Shown here: positions 46,118 to 57,812 of the stretch, one piece after another
Layout of the letters: each line of letters starts with the position of its first letter
Numbering within the stretch: the stretch's first letter is position 1
NCBI GenBank assembly: GCA_903813345.2
Contig: CAIIXF020000010.1
Span: 35,765,425 to 35,829,424, forward strand
DNA from: Owenia fusiformis
Taxonomy: Eukaryota > Annelida > Polychaeta > Sabellida > Oweniidae
Length of the DNA stretch: 64,000 bases
Direction of reading: 5' to 3'
Made by a program: the position numbers and the translations under genes
The notes under the pieces: model-generated
What the model was told of the DNA's origin: nothing
Seen by the model: only the letters and a program-made list of their open reading frames with translations
Database searches by the model: none

Positions 46118-47400
46118 CACGGTGTATAACCCAAATGCACGACGGAGCGTTACATTTACGCGGAAACGCTCCAGAGCGAAATAAAATGGCGGCTAATGAA
46201 GATTCTACTATGACCGTAAGTATTGTTTCTCTCGTTTCTCTTACATATCATATGTCATGGTGAAATATTATGTACCATTCGATGAACAATACCGTGAGCA
46301 AAGATCTTATTTATTCAACTTCTGGTGGTAAACTGTTATTTGCTTGATCAAAGCTCCGTAGTGTAGATCGAACGAATCTGAAGATGACGATTTGACCACA
46401 AATTACGAATTAAACTCGTATTTCTATGAAAATGTTAATCTTTCTGTTTAAGTAGTAGATCACAAACTCGTATATTCTCATTTCCTAAAATCCCAGTCCA
46501 AATCCATTACTTGTTCTCGAGAAATCGCTTGTTTTCCTCGAAACGCTCCGTCGATTTAGACCACAATTTTAGAAACGCTCTTACCTTTTTGTTTTGATAT
46601 CATTTTCAGATTATTAGAGAAGAGTTCCGAATCGAATCTATCTCTCAAAAACGTGTTGTACTTGTTAGGCAAATTGAAACATCTGAACCTGGTGGTGCTA
46701 AACGTGCAACTAGCTGATTAAAGCCTATACATTAGATGATGTCATGCCTACATATGTGCTAAATCATAAAACTATAGAAAAAACGAAAAGTTATATGTGA
46801 ATTAATCTTTCTTCTATTGATGCCAAGGGGTATAATAGATCTTTTCTTTCTCTTCCTGAAAAGGAAAGTCAAGCTATATATTTCCTTAACTGATCTAGAC
46901 TACCGGAGCGTTTCAAATTCACTGTGTTAACCAGATCGGAGCGTTTCTTGAATATGAGAATGTCATCATTTTTAAGACTGGATTTTCGGTCATCAAATCA
47001 CTATTTCGATAATGTATGGTGCGTTGAAGCATTGGAATTTGACTAAAATATACGTTGGTGCTCTAATCTTGGCTCAACTAATCACATGTATTGACAAAAG
47101 GGGTTTTGACCGGTAGAATGACAAATACGTTTTTGAGTTTTGATAACTATACTGCTTCATACAGCTCTTCCTAATTGCTTCAAACGTCAACAGCCAGCCA
47201 CGTATAACATGAATATCACACCCATCGAATGGTATACTCGAAATATGTAACTCATACCTCTTATTCCCATTATTGGGGAAATTGTCAGACGGCTCATCAT
47301 TCCCGCCAGACAGTTTTCCTACTCCGGAGCGTTTCTTTGTTTAATTTCAGTAATGAAACGCTCCGTCGTGCATGTAGGAGCGTTTGGGTTATACACCGTG
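46118..47400. mobile_element. 1283-bp Transib-like element with CACGGTG ends and 5-bp duplication
   Basis: The left end CACGGTGTATAACCCAAA (46118) is exactly inverted at 47383-47400 and flanked by AGCAT on both sides (46113-46117, 47401-47405). A 5-bp target duplication with CAC-x-x-TG termini is the Transib signature, and CACGGTG is one base from the V(D)J heptamer CACAGTG. The interior holds repeated GAAACGCTCC motifs and a decayed coding-like stretch (46612-46895), with no recognisable transposase. Transib assignment rests on ends and duplication length only. Confidence 0.65.
46144..47385. repeat. Recurrent GAAACGCTCC decamer
   Basis: Exact copies on one strand or the other at 46163, 46541, 46905, 46938, 47326 and 47355. 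Near copies lie at 46144, 46572 and 47377. Six exact copies of a GC-rich decamer in 1.2 kb of AT-rich DNA is far above chance. Transposase-binding sites are a reasonable guess. Confidence 0.75.
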
Positions 47401-47668
47401 AGCATTGGTTTTATGTTTTCGTGCAACATTGCATCGGGCTCCGTACACTGACTTTTGCAATGTTTATAACTTGGCCCGAAGCTAATTTTGGCCCACTTTG
47501 CAAATGGAATGATAACTTCGCCAACCAAGACCAAATATCAATGAATGATATATCATTGTAAAGAGGAGACACATGACTTTATGGTGCATTGAATGAAATC
47601 AATGCTGTTATCACTGGTTTTGTGCTTTTCTAAGATAACAATCTGTTGCGTTTTTTTTATACGCACTG

Positions 47669-48771
47669 TATTGTATGGACACGTAGCGTCTGTATTAACA
47701 ACACAAGAGAACATCAGCGATATGATAATCATTTAGCGATTTATTTGCTTTTCCAATCTTGCAGATTTGAAAGATTTTCTAGCGAAAATTGTACTATTCT
47801 TCATTCAACTCATTTTTCAGGTTTTCGGCCGTAGTAGAAACAAATCTCATTTGATCAATGGTAGAAGAAATATGAAATAATGGAAAATTTCAAGAATACG
47901 GATTGAAGGCCGACAAACCCCACAGCAATTAATTGAGGATGGTATGCCTCTAAGGAGGTCGCATACAATTGTGAACTTCCAGAGTGATTGGTGAATTTTG
48001 AGTGTGTCTGATGTATTCAGAGTCCATTGCAATATTCATTCACAAATTAGCGGAGTCCGATGTCCAGAAATAATCCCTTAGTTCATCTTTTAACTTGCTG
48101 GCACTGATGTAGAAACACTTGATCTGAGTGAAAACTGATTTCGGGGCAAGTGATTCGGGGTCGTCTAACAAATCTTGCTTAGTTATTTTCTCCCTTTAAA
48201 ATTAATACTGTTTTGTTGTAGAAGTACCACTTTGCCCAGCACCACTTACATCTCGTCTTTGCTGCATATTTCTTTCACAGTACAATGACAGAAAGGCGAC
48301 TGTATGGACTGCCGATGCGCTCATCTCTAAAGTTGCCAACAATAAATATATTGTCAGGGGAGTGTTCAACAATTCCCTGACCAATGCCAAGGAAAATTTT
48401 TGATGAAACGAGTAACGAAGACGAAATGGACAGGGGACAAAAGAGAAAAGATCTAGAGGAGAAACTACTATGAATGTTTGTATGTACAAACGTCTAGAAA
48501 TGTTATTTCTTGTTCTGCGGAATTATCAATTGCGTTCGATGTGACAGGGAGGGGGTTCATCAGTCCAGTCCCTGGGTTAAGGCCTATTAATGAAAAGAAA
48601 ATCTGTATATTGAGGATAGCATTACAGTATGCCATTACATCAGCCTTCTCAGCTCGTCTCAAATTAGTTTTGACGCAGATTTAATCAACAGAACAAGAGC
48701 TTTCCAACTTCATCAATTTTTTCGGTGGTCATCTAGATCTTTAAAAACCTGTGCGAGTTACTCTATGTTAC
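47669..48771. other. Non-coding 3' flank of sulfotransferase copy A
   Basis: A short plus-strand open stretch after an acceptor-like TTTCACAG (48281 onward, YNDRKATVWTADALISKVAN) looks protein-like but is unrecognised. From about 48634 sequence is shared with the flank of copy B at 62965. Confidence 0.3.
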
Positions 48772-50512
48772 TTAATTTCGTAACTTCGGTCGAATTACTT
48801 TGCGTAATTCCATTTTGTTCCTCAGTAAGTCTGTGTACGCCCATTCGGCTGCCGCTAAACGACGGCACATCCAGTCGTGGCGTTTGGCTGGATTCAAAAC
48901 ATATCCCTTGAGTCCTTTGCAGCATGGTTTTAATAAACTATCAGTTACATTATCTCTGTCTGTGCGGTGGCTAATACATGACTTGCCAATTTCTGAATTT
49001 AGCTGTCGAAATAGGTCTACTTCTTTTGCTAAACGTTGCCGTCCGTATTCATCTACCCTGCGCCAAAAGCTTGCATTGAAATAGTCATACATGACGTGTT
49101 CTTGATACATATATTCATCTAGCTTTTTCTTTGACTGTTGTGATAGATATTGAAGCGTCTTATTAGAAGACGAGGCTTCGTTCTGCTTTATGTAAAGGAT
49201 GTCTTCCACCGTCCAACCGAACTGATTCTTGAGCATGACTAAACATTCATCAATATATTCTAGCAACATTACAAAATCAAATTCCTTATCGAAGTTTTGG
49301 ATAATATCATTCAATCTTGTTCGATTATCAATTTCGTCATAAGATAGCCCTGCGTCGTAAAGAACGCCATGACGCACCCATTGCCCCGGACCACACTTGG
49401 AATAGTTGGACTTGAGTGTTCGAAACGAGCTTTTTTGTGGCACCTCATCAGGGATGGATCTCTCTACAAATTCATTTGCTGTACGGTTGCAGTTATGTCC
49501 ACCAATTCCAAAGAAGTTATACGAGGAAACGAAAAGCTGAAAAAGAGTAAGAAAGTGGTCTTTATCCACCCATCAATAACAATATTTTTGATGTACATCA
49601 ATGCATAGCGTAGAACCCAAACCTATTATGTGTTCGAACATGAGAGAACTAATTAACAAATAACTGTTTGATTTACAACCAGTGATTCAGATTTTTTCAA
49701 TTGTCGACCCATTATTTAAGCAATAATTTTTGATATACAAGAACCCAATCCTATTTTGTGTTAAAACATCAAGAACATTAATTGCCAAATAATTGTTTGA
49801 TTTAGAACATACTTATCAGAATGATACTTGTTAATGTTCGAGTTCTACTTGTGTTTGCAAAACATTTCTGTTGTGTATTAATACTTACGCTTTTTGGCTC
49901 TCGTAGTATAGTAAGAAAATATGCATCCTTTGGCATGATATATTTAACTTCCTCACTGTACACCAAATGATGGCACATGATGTCATAAGTACCATTTGGC
50001 GATACCAGAGGAATGACGCTGTCATTCTGAAAAGGGTGCCAGTACTTAAAATGATATGAAGAAGGTTTTGACGGTAATGCTAATGTCAGGTTATGCCTAT
50101 CGGCGTATCTCATGAGTATATTCTGGATTGTCGAGCTCCCCGTCTTGTGCGTTTTAAGAAAGAATATCGGTCGGCCTTTCTTTAACATCGTTCTTCCATT
50201 TTTACTAGGATCGTTTGTATCAAAACCATCCAATCTTGGTTCCTGTCCCTTTCCACTGGCCATTCCACTTTGTTTTGTCATTCTTTTCATTAGTTTTCCA
50301 GTTTCATAGCTGCGCACTAACTTAAAGAACAACAGTTTATCGATGACAACATGCGTCTTATTGAACGCAGTGTTTTCCATCTTATCATGTTTGTCTTGAT
50401 AATCGCCCGATTCAACTGTTGTAGAAAAGTATGAAAGATAGTTCCAAGTATGAAAATTAAATAAAAAACATATCGTAAAAATGGCAACAAACAGTCTCAT
50501 TTTAAACCTCAT
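48772..50512 (-). CDS. Galactose-3-O-sulfotransferase-like (Gal3ST family), copy A, two exons
   Basis: Exon 1 is 50512-49889 (208 codons) and exon 2 is 49536-48772 (254 codons plus stop). They join at phase 0 across a 352-bp intron (donor GTAAGT, acceptor TACTCTTTTTCAG), giving 462 residues, a normal Gal3ST length. Residues 6-24 form a signal anchor, so it is a type II Golgi protein. The 5'-PAPS phosphosulfate-binding loop is FFLKTHKTGSST at 117-128. The 3'-phosphate-binding motif YFLTILREPKS ends exon 1 and runs into LFVSSYNFF of exon 2. N-glycosylation sequons lie at 51, 141, 163 and 173, and several in exon 2. The C-terminal half has the Cys-rich LLKPCCKGLKGY region. It would transfer sulfate from PAPS to terminal galactose of glycolipid or glycan. 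Exact acceptor is unknown. The first Met was taken; Met5 is an alternative. Confidence 0.88.
49537..49888 (-). other. Intron of sulfotransferase copy A
   Basis: Donor GTAAGT (complement of 49883-49888) and acceptor ending CAG (complement of 49537-49539). The exon-2-proximal 134 bp are almost identical to the corresponding intron of copy B at the right edge of the window. Confidence 0.85.
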
Positions 50513-50936
50513 GTTGGACAGTTAAATGTTTAACCTAAAGCAAACTATATGCAGTTTTAAATCAAATCATCTTGTTAAATAACAAGATCTAGAAACGTAA
50601 CGGATTATTAATCTATTTTGCCTTTAAGACTTTACTTTCAAAAGTGGTCAAGCTTAAAGGCCCTATGAAAGGTTTGAGTCACTGGCTTAAAGTGTGCGCC
50701 TGACCCGGCTACGTATAGCACAGAGTTTATACTGGCGGATTAGACTAGTTCACTTTTTATATGTGTGTGAAAGCTTTCTCTTATTTGCGTTTTTTCGTTT
50801 AGTACGGTTTTGTTATAATTGCCGAGGTCATATAACCGGGATAAAACAATGATTATCGTTGACTGCCCACACACAAAACATACGTTGAGTGAACAGTGTT
50901 ATTACAAACAACAGGCTTTAGAATACAAAGCGTATA
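50513..50936. other. 5' flank of sulfotransferase copy A
   Basis: Presumed promoter side of the minus-strand gene. AT-rich, with no clear TATA box or other site that I can support. Confidence 0.4.
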
Positions 50937-53900
50937 CTGGATGAGCGTGGTGTAAAAGTGGTTTTGAAAAGTAGCAAAGTTCTCTTCATGGTGGTTATTT
51001 GTGGTTTATTATTATACATTGATTCTGAAATCACTGGTGTCTAGTTTTTCAGCGTTTTGGAAGTATTCAGATTTATACCCCTCTGGTGTAATTTTAAGGG
51101 GGGTACTTGGAAAGCCATATATAATTCCAAGAATATAGAGCCAATCATCTTGATTTTTCCAGGTAATCTTGTACTTATCATGTCCTACCATTATCACAAG
51201 TTTCATTAAAGTTTATCAATTGTTTGCTATGGAAATGGAGATCATATGTTAAAAAGTACACATTTTCGTCAAAATGTAAGATACCCCATGAGACAAAACA
51301 CATATTATTTTCATGAAATTGGAAGGAATCACCATGGAACCATTTTAGAAAACTTATTCAAAGTATATTTCATAATATTAAATCAACTGCTGTTTTATCT
51401 TATCCACACAGTGGAATCTATTGCTGATGATTATATGGCAATGCAAGTAAATTTATTAAGGGGACGTGGCACTTTTCCAAAGAATTCTTTATTTGTGTTC
51501 AACTTCTTGAAGAAAATAAGTAACCGTTTGTTCTGAAATTAACAGATATTATACACATCATTATGTTTGACTATCATGGAAGATTACTGGTTATTATGGT
51601 AAACAGATTTATACCCCATTGGTATGATTTTAAGGGGGTACAATGAAAGCCATCTATAATTCCTAGAATATACAGCCATTCATCTTGATATTTACAGGTT
51701 ATCATCTACTTATAATGCACTACCACTATGACAAGTTTCATCAATGTTTAACACTTGGTAGCTATGGTAACAGAAATAATTGATTAAAAAGTAAACATTA
51801 AGGAGATACTATGTATAATTCCTAGAATATTCAATTAATCATCTTGATATTTATGGGTAATCATCTACTTATCATGTCTTACCAGTATGGCAAGTGCCAT
51901 CAATGTTGGTCAATTGGTTGCTATGGTAACAGAAATCATTTGTTAAAGATTGCACATCAAGGGGGTACTATGTATAATTCCCAGAATATTTAATCAATCA
52001 TCTTGATATTTACAGGTAATCATCTGCTTATCATGTTCTACCAGTATGACAAGTGCCATCAATGTTGGTCAATTGGTTGCTCTGGTAACAGAAATAATTT
52101 GTTAAGAAGTTCACATTAAGGGGGCACTATGAAAGCCATGTATAATTCCTAGAATATTCAATCAATCATCTTGATATTTATGGGTAATCATCCATTTACA
52201 TGTCCTACCAGTATAACAAGTGCCTTCAATGTTGGTAATTTGGTTGCTATGGTAACAGAAATCATATGTTAAAAGAGTACACATTTTCGTAAAGATCTAA
52301 GACTAGTGCAACCTTTGACATTAAGCACATAATATGTTCATCATTTTGGGAGAAATAAGCATGGAAACACTTCATAAAACTTATCACATCTCATCAATCA
52401 CAACAGTGGACGCTTTATTGCCATCACTGGTCATCAACGGACATGTTTTACACTCAGAGTAATACATGCTGTTGTTCTCAACTTTTTTTATGTCTGCTGG
52501 TTTTTTTTCAACTGTTCATTGATTTTAGAATTCATTAAGAAGCATTTCCAGTATTTTAAATTGGGTGTAATAGTTGTATATATCTCTTAGTTTGTTTATT
52601 ACAAGTGATGTGGTAACTTGTTGATGACAAAATAGAGCCAAATTGGCCAGACCAACCCATTCCACCTGATGATCTCATAGACATACAGTCACATAAAGAT
52701 TGCAACGGATACTTTGACAGAAGTAGACATTGAAAGATCTATGAATGAGGATTTTGATGCAAATTATATAAAATATGACTAAGTGAGATCAGCTCATAAT
52801 TTACTATGACCCTACGCATAATGTGACAGCCGCATTCTGCATAGTTTTATTATCATAAGCAAATACAATGCATCAAATGGCCCAGATGAAATATCCATTG
52901 ATTAAATATTATCAGACATACTCAAAATAGGTTTTCTAAAATGTTTTCATGCTAATTCCTCCCAATTTGATGAAAATTTTCAATGTCTTAGGGTGTGTCT
53001 TATAATTTTACGAAATGTGTACTTTTTTAACAAATAGATTTTTACCCACATTTGACCCACATTGAAAAAACTTGTCATCATGGTAGGACATGATAAGTAG
53101 TAGATTGTCTGTAAATATCATAATGATTGTTTTGATATTTAAGGAATTATAAATGGCTTTCATAGTACGCTCTAATGTGTACTTTTTAACAAATGATTTC
53201 TGTTACCATAGCAACCATTTGCCCCGCATTTATGAAATTTGTCATACTGTAAGAACATGGTGAGTAGATAACTACCTGTCAATAACAAGATGATTGGTTA
53301 GATATTCTAGGAATTATATATGGCTATCATAGTACCTCCCTTAATGTGTACTTTTGAAAAAATGATTTATGTTTCCATAGCAACCAATTGTTACACATTC
53401 ATGAAAATTGTCATGGTTGTAAGACATGATATGTAGACTATTACCTGTAAATATCAAGATGATTGGCTGTATATTCTAGGAATTATAGATGGCTTTCATT
53501 GTACCCCCATAAAAATCATACCAAGGGGGTATAAATCTGCATACTATAGTAACCAGTAAACCAACACTGATGGAACTTTCCATGATAGTCAAACATAATT
53601 ATGTAAATAATATCTGTGAATAACAGGACAATTGGTGAATTATTTTCTTCAAAAATTTGGACACAAGTTAAGAATTCTTTGGAAAAGTGCCACGTCCCCT
53701 TTCTAAATTAATTTGCATTGCCATATAATCATGAGCAATACATTTCACTGTGTGGATAAGATAAAACAGCAGTTGATTTAATATTATCAAACATACTCTG
53801 AATAAGTTTTCAAAAATGTTTTTATGGTGTTTCTTCCCAATTTCATGAAAATAATATGTGTTTTGTCTCATGGGGTGTCTTACATTTTGACGAAATTGTG

Positions 53901-54226
53901 TACTTGTTGACATATGATCTCCGTTTCCATAGCAACCAGTTGACTAACTTTGATGAAACCTATGACTTTTGTAGGACATGATAAGTTCATGATTACCTGT
54001 AAATATCAAAATGATTGGTTGTAAATTCTAGGAATTTTACATGGCCTTCCTAGTACCCCCCCCCCTCAAAATCAAACAAGGGGGGTATAAATCTGAATAT
54101 TTCCAAAACGCTGAAAAACTAGACACTAGTATTTTCAGAATCAATGTAGAATCATAAACCACAAATTACCTACATAAAGAGAAATTTGCTATTTTTCAAA
54201 ACCACTTTTACACCACGCTCATCCAG
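50937..54226. mobile_element. 3290-bp foldback element with tandem units in opposed arms
   Basis: The left end CTGGATGAGCGTGGTGTAAA is exactly inverted at the right end, with TA on both outer sides (50935-50936, 54227-54228). Arms pair for several hundred bp. The left half (51580-52280) holds about five units near 150 bp (ATCATCTTGATATTTACAGG, GTTGCTATGGTAACAGAAAT). The right half (53030-53980) holds similar units in reverse. No transposase. Likely a TA-inserting (Tc1/mariner-like) non-autonomous foldback. Confidence 0.75.
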
Positions 54227-54805
54227 TAGTAGTGTGATAATAAGCTGTACACTACCACTGCTGCATGTACATATTACTAATTTACTAGGGCTCCCAAAGA
54301 GTGGATAGGGAGGTTGTGTTTGTCACTTTTAAATTTTACATTTCAAAATTGTCATTTTACATGTCATAATTTGTTGGTTTCATTAGTTTAGCCAATCAAA
54401 ACATTGTAAAACAATAAATTGTCTGTTACGTACAATCAATTTTGTTCAGTTTTGATTAGTTGTCAGAATAAAGTTACGTTCATCTGAATCCATGTATCAA
54501 AACAAAAATCCTATTTTCACTTCAAAATACTTCAGTGAGATGAAGGCTCGGAATTGTCACATGCAATAACTTATTGTCGTATTCGTTATTTTATCTTCTC
54601 GATAGTAGCATTTAGTCGCACATTTGATGCCAGGTCACCTTGTCGCGTACCTCTTGGGGAACCCCACATTTATGTGTGTACTCATGGAAGTAAATTCCCC
54701 GGTGTAGCCGAGAGCCACAAACTTTTCAACAGGTTCGAAATGACCAATTTCTCTCATATATACTCTAAATATTTTATTATTTAGCACCTACAAATAACCA
54801 TATGT
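54227..54805. other. Non-coding spacer
   Basis: Nothing recognised between the two inverted-arm elements. Confidence 0.4.
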
Positions 54806-55970
54806 CATGTGACTTGCAAAACTTGGAGTTATAACAATCTTATATTAAAACAAAGTATGCCAATATGCATGTTATTGTGTCTAGAATGAAAAATAATGTT
54901 TTGCTTTATAAAAAAATCTTCAAAAACCAAAGAATATTATTTAATAAAATAAAGAAAATTCAATTTATAAAACTTTAAAATCAATTTCTCAAATAAGTAC
55001 AATTATTTCTTAATTTTGGAATCTCAGGACACCCTTCAAAAAGAATTTATTGCCTTTGAAACTAAGGCAGAAATACAATGCATTGAAACCAATGATGCCA
55101 GTACGGTCCCCCACATATTTCCCTCGGTATAAACCCTGTAGCCTAAACCTCCCAGCACATTACAATGTAGCCCCTTAGGGCCGGTCAGCTGGTCATTATC
55201 AGGTTATTTTTGATACAGACCAGTTGATTTTTTCACTGGGTATAGGAGAATAACATTGCAACTGGTCCGTAATTCCATTTTGACCAGCAGGTTTCAGATC
55301 CTTAGGGCCTAAGACATAACCAATTTTTATTACATGCACATGGAAGAAATTTGAAAATTGAAAAATAATTTCTAATTCATTTTAGATTAATGAAAGTGAT
55401 GAAACCTCGATTTAGGTAATCACATTTTGTTCATTGGGATGCAGCTATCATTATCCATTCATTTTCTGTTGTTTGCTACTCTGTGGAGTACAATTGGGCA
55501 TTGAAGCAATTGTAGAAGTGGAGACTAAGAGTGGCTCTTTGTAAAGAAATTGAACCAATTTGTTACTTTTCCAAAATAAAATGTAGATGATCTAAAAACA
55601 ATGATCCCAAAAATGCAAAAGAAAGGACAAATCTGAAAAACATACTAGTAATAAAATAACTAAAAAGATCCCAGATGTTCAGTGAAAAGCGCAAAGTAAA
55701 TCATAGATGAAAATAAAATAAAATAAGTGTTTTAAGGGACTATACTAACATAAAGATAACTCCTTATTGATATAGTGTATGGTCAGTAAAAGTTAAAGCT
55801 AGTTTAAATAGATTAAGCTTTTTTCCACAAACTATAAAACATCATTTTGAAAGAGATTTCAATAGTTTACAGACAGTGATTGCCTTTGAGCAATGTGGTG
55901 CAAAACATGACAGTTACTATGACAGTTACTGTTTGTTTTGATTACTATATCTAGTATATAACCTATTATT

Positions 55971-55995
55971 AGACTCCAGATGAAATCTGGAGTCT
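55971..55995. repeat. Perfect 11-bp hairpin, 3-nt loop
   Basis: AGACTCCAGAT, GAA, ATCTGGAGTCT. It marks the left edge of the tandem-repeat block. A half-copy (GATCTGGAGTCT) occurs near 57824 beyond its right edge. Confidence 0.75.
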
Positions 55996-56039
55996 ATTGT
56001 TTTCGTCAGTTTTCTTATTCTTCTTCTTCTTTTTCTAAA

Positions 56040-57520
56040 CCAGTTTTCTCAATAACCATTAGGTCTTCAGTAAAGTCAATCATTTGGTCAATTTAGGTCC
56101 AGTATATAGTTCCTCGGAAATTGGGTCAAATTTTTATCTAGGTCAAAGGTCAAGAACTAGGTCAAATCCAGTACTTTGTCACTTTTTTCGATTTTCTCGG
56201 TCGTCCTTCAATATTTTTGATCCGGGTTTTTTTCATTGTGTTCCTCATAAAAAAGTAGGAAATCTAGGGTCGATTTAGTTTTTTGATACCTCAAACCGAT
56301 TTCGAGATATCAGTGTCCGAAAACGAGGTCCAAAAAAAATGTCTAGGATATTAGTCTTATAGTATATTTTCTCAGGATTCCGAATCTGAAAACTAAATTC
56401 GGATCGGACTTCCGGTTCGGAAGTTATGGCGTTTTGAAAGCTCAAAAATCGCTAAATTTGGTGCCTATGTTAAGTCAATGGGAAAAAAGATTTTTTTGAA
56501 GTGAAAAATACGAAATATAGACTGAGTTCAGCTAAATATAATGAAAGTTTTTAAAAGAAGGGGACATCAAAAGCCATCTAGCTTCAAAATTTGGACACCA
56601 AAATGCCTTTTTTCTTTATTTTTGCTATTCTGACACTACAGATTAATTATATTCTTCGAAATTTTGTATACATGTAGCCAAGAGTGTGCTGAAAGTGTTA
56701 GCCTTTTGCCGTCATAAAGTATTTTGCCCCACTTTTAAGATATGGTGTCCGAAATGTAGGTCAAAATAAAAAATTCTCTTAATTTAATGTGTGAGTTATG
56801 AACTTAGTATACAATTTTCTCAGGAATCCGAATCTGCAAACCAAATTTCGATCCGACTACCAGTTCGGAAGTTATGACATTTTGAAAGCTCAAAAATCGC
56901 TAAATTTGGTGCCCCATGTTATGTCAATGGGAAAAAAGATTTTTTTGAAGTGTAAAATACGAGATATAGACTAAGTACAGCTTAAAATAATGAAAGCCTA
57001 TGAAAGAAGGGAACCTCGAAGGCTACCTAACTTCAAAATTTGGACACCAAAATCCCTAGGTCAAAATCTAGGTCAAATTCATAGTTTATCCTTATTTTTG
57101 CGATTCTGACACTACACTTTAATTACTAGTATATTCCTCGAAATTGTGTATACATGTAGCCAAGAGTGTGCTTATAGCGTTAGCCTTTTGCCGTCAGAAA
57201 GTATTTTGACCCACTTTTGAGATACGGTGTCCGAAAAGTAGGTCAAAATAAAAAGTTCTCCAAATTTAACGTTTGAGTTAAGAATTTAATAGAATTTTCT
57301 CAGAAATCCGAATCTGCAAACCAAATTTCGATTCGACTTCCGGTTCCGAAGTTATGGCATGTCCGAAAAGTAGGTCAAAATAAAAATTCGCCAAATTTAA
57401 TGTATGAATTATGAATTAGGGGTAGAATTTTGTCAGGAATCCGAATCTGCAAATCAAATTTCGATCCAACTTCCGGTTCGGAAGTTATGGCGTTTTGAAA
57501 TTTCAAGAAAAATCAATCTG
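56040..57520. repeat. Degenerate tandem repeats of about 450-480 bp
   Basis: TTCTCAGGAATCCGAATCTG followed by TTTCGATCCGACTTCCGGTT and GAAGTTATGGCGTTTTGAAA recurs at about 56368, 56817, 57297 and 57428. The last spacing is only 131 bp, a deleted unit. No ORF. Confidence 0.75.
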
Positions 57521-57564
57521 ATGGTATCCTGATAGAAAGTCAAGAGTAGAGAAGAAAATATTGA

Positions 57565-57765
57565 AAAATGCATCCATCCTTCCTTTCTGATCCTATCCTT
57601 CCTATCTACCCTTGCTTCGTATCCTCTCCTTCCTATCCTTCCTATTCTATCCCTTCTTCCTATTCTATTCTATCCTTCTTTCCTATTCTATCCTATCGTT
57701 CCATCCTATTCTATCCTATCCTTCCTTCCTTTTTCATCCATCCATCCATCCATCTTTTGCTGGAT
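57565..57765 (+). repeat. Polypyrimidine CCTATCCTTCC tract
   Basis: Almost 200 bp of C/T-rich TATCC/TTCC units with few purines, ending in (CATC)n. A purine-free open frame through it is not a gene. Confidence 0.9.
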
Positions 57766-57812
57766 GACTTAGCTTATTTTGGATGACTTGGCTTATTCTG
57801 GATGACTCGGCT
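57762..57812 (+). repeat. 18-bp direct repeat, three copies
   Basis: GGATGACTTAGCTTATTT recurs three times with small changes (TTGGCTTATTC, CTCGGCT). Confidence 0.7.

Larger units (their letters stand above)
45391..47668. mobile_element. Mariner-like element, 2.3 kb, with TA flanks
   Basis: The left end CAGGGCGTATAAAAAACGCA and right end (reversed CAGTGCGTATAAAAAAAACGC) are flanked by TA (45389-45390, 47669-47670). Inverted similarity continues for about 200 bp, for example ATTCAATGTACCATAAAG and GTCTCTCCTCTTTGCAA. A transposase relic lies at 45597-45880. A second, partly duplicated 3' arm occurs at about 45950-46112 in direct orientation to 47445-47610. A CACGGTG-ended element is nested inside. 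Confidence 0.7.

Noticed and set aside
48202-48489. 95-codon minus ORF with hydrophobic stretch
   Set aside because: Could suggest a membrane protein, but the opposite strand is equally open and no family was recognised.
48800-49608. Plus-strand ORFs overlapping sulfotransferase exon 2, repeated in copy B
   Set aside because: Antisense shadows of a clear coding exon. Conservation is explained by the duplication.
51246-53913. Similar ORFs in both arms of the foldback (51246-51536 plus, 53668-53913 minus)
   Set aside because: They are the same arm sequence read twice. About 22 base differences cause about 17 residue changes, so there is no sign of protein-level selection.
57568-57786. Ser/Pro/Tyr-rich ORF
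   Set aside because: Reading frame through a polypyrimidine tract; composition is wholly explained by the repeat.
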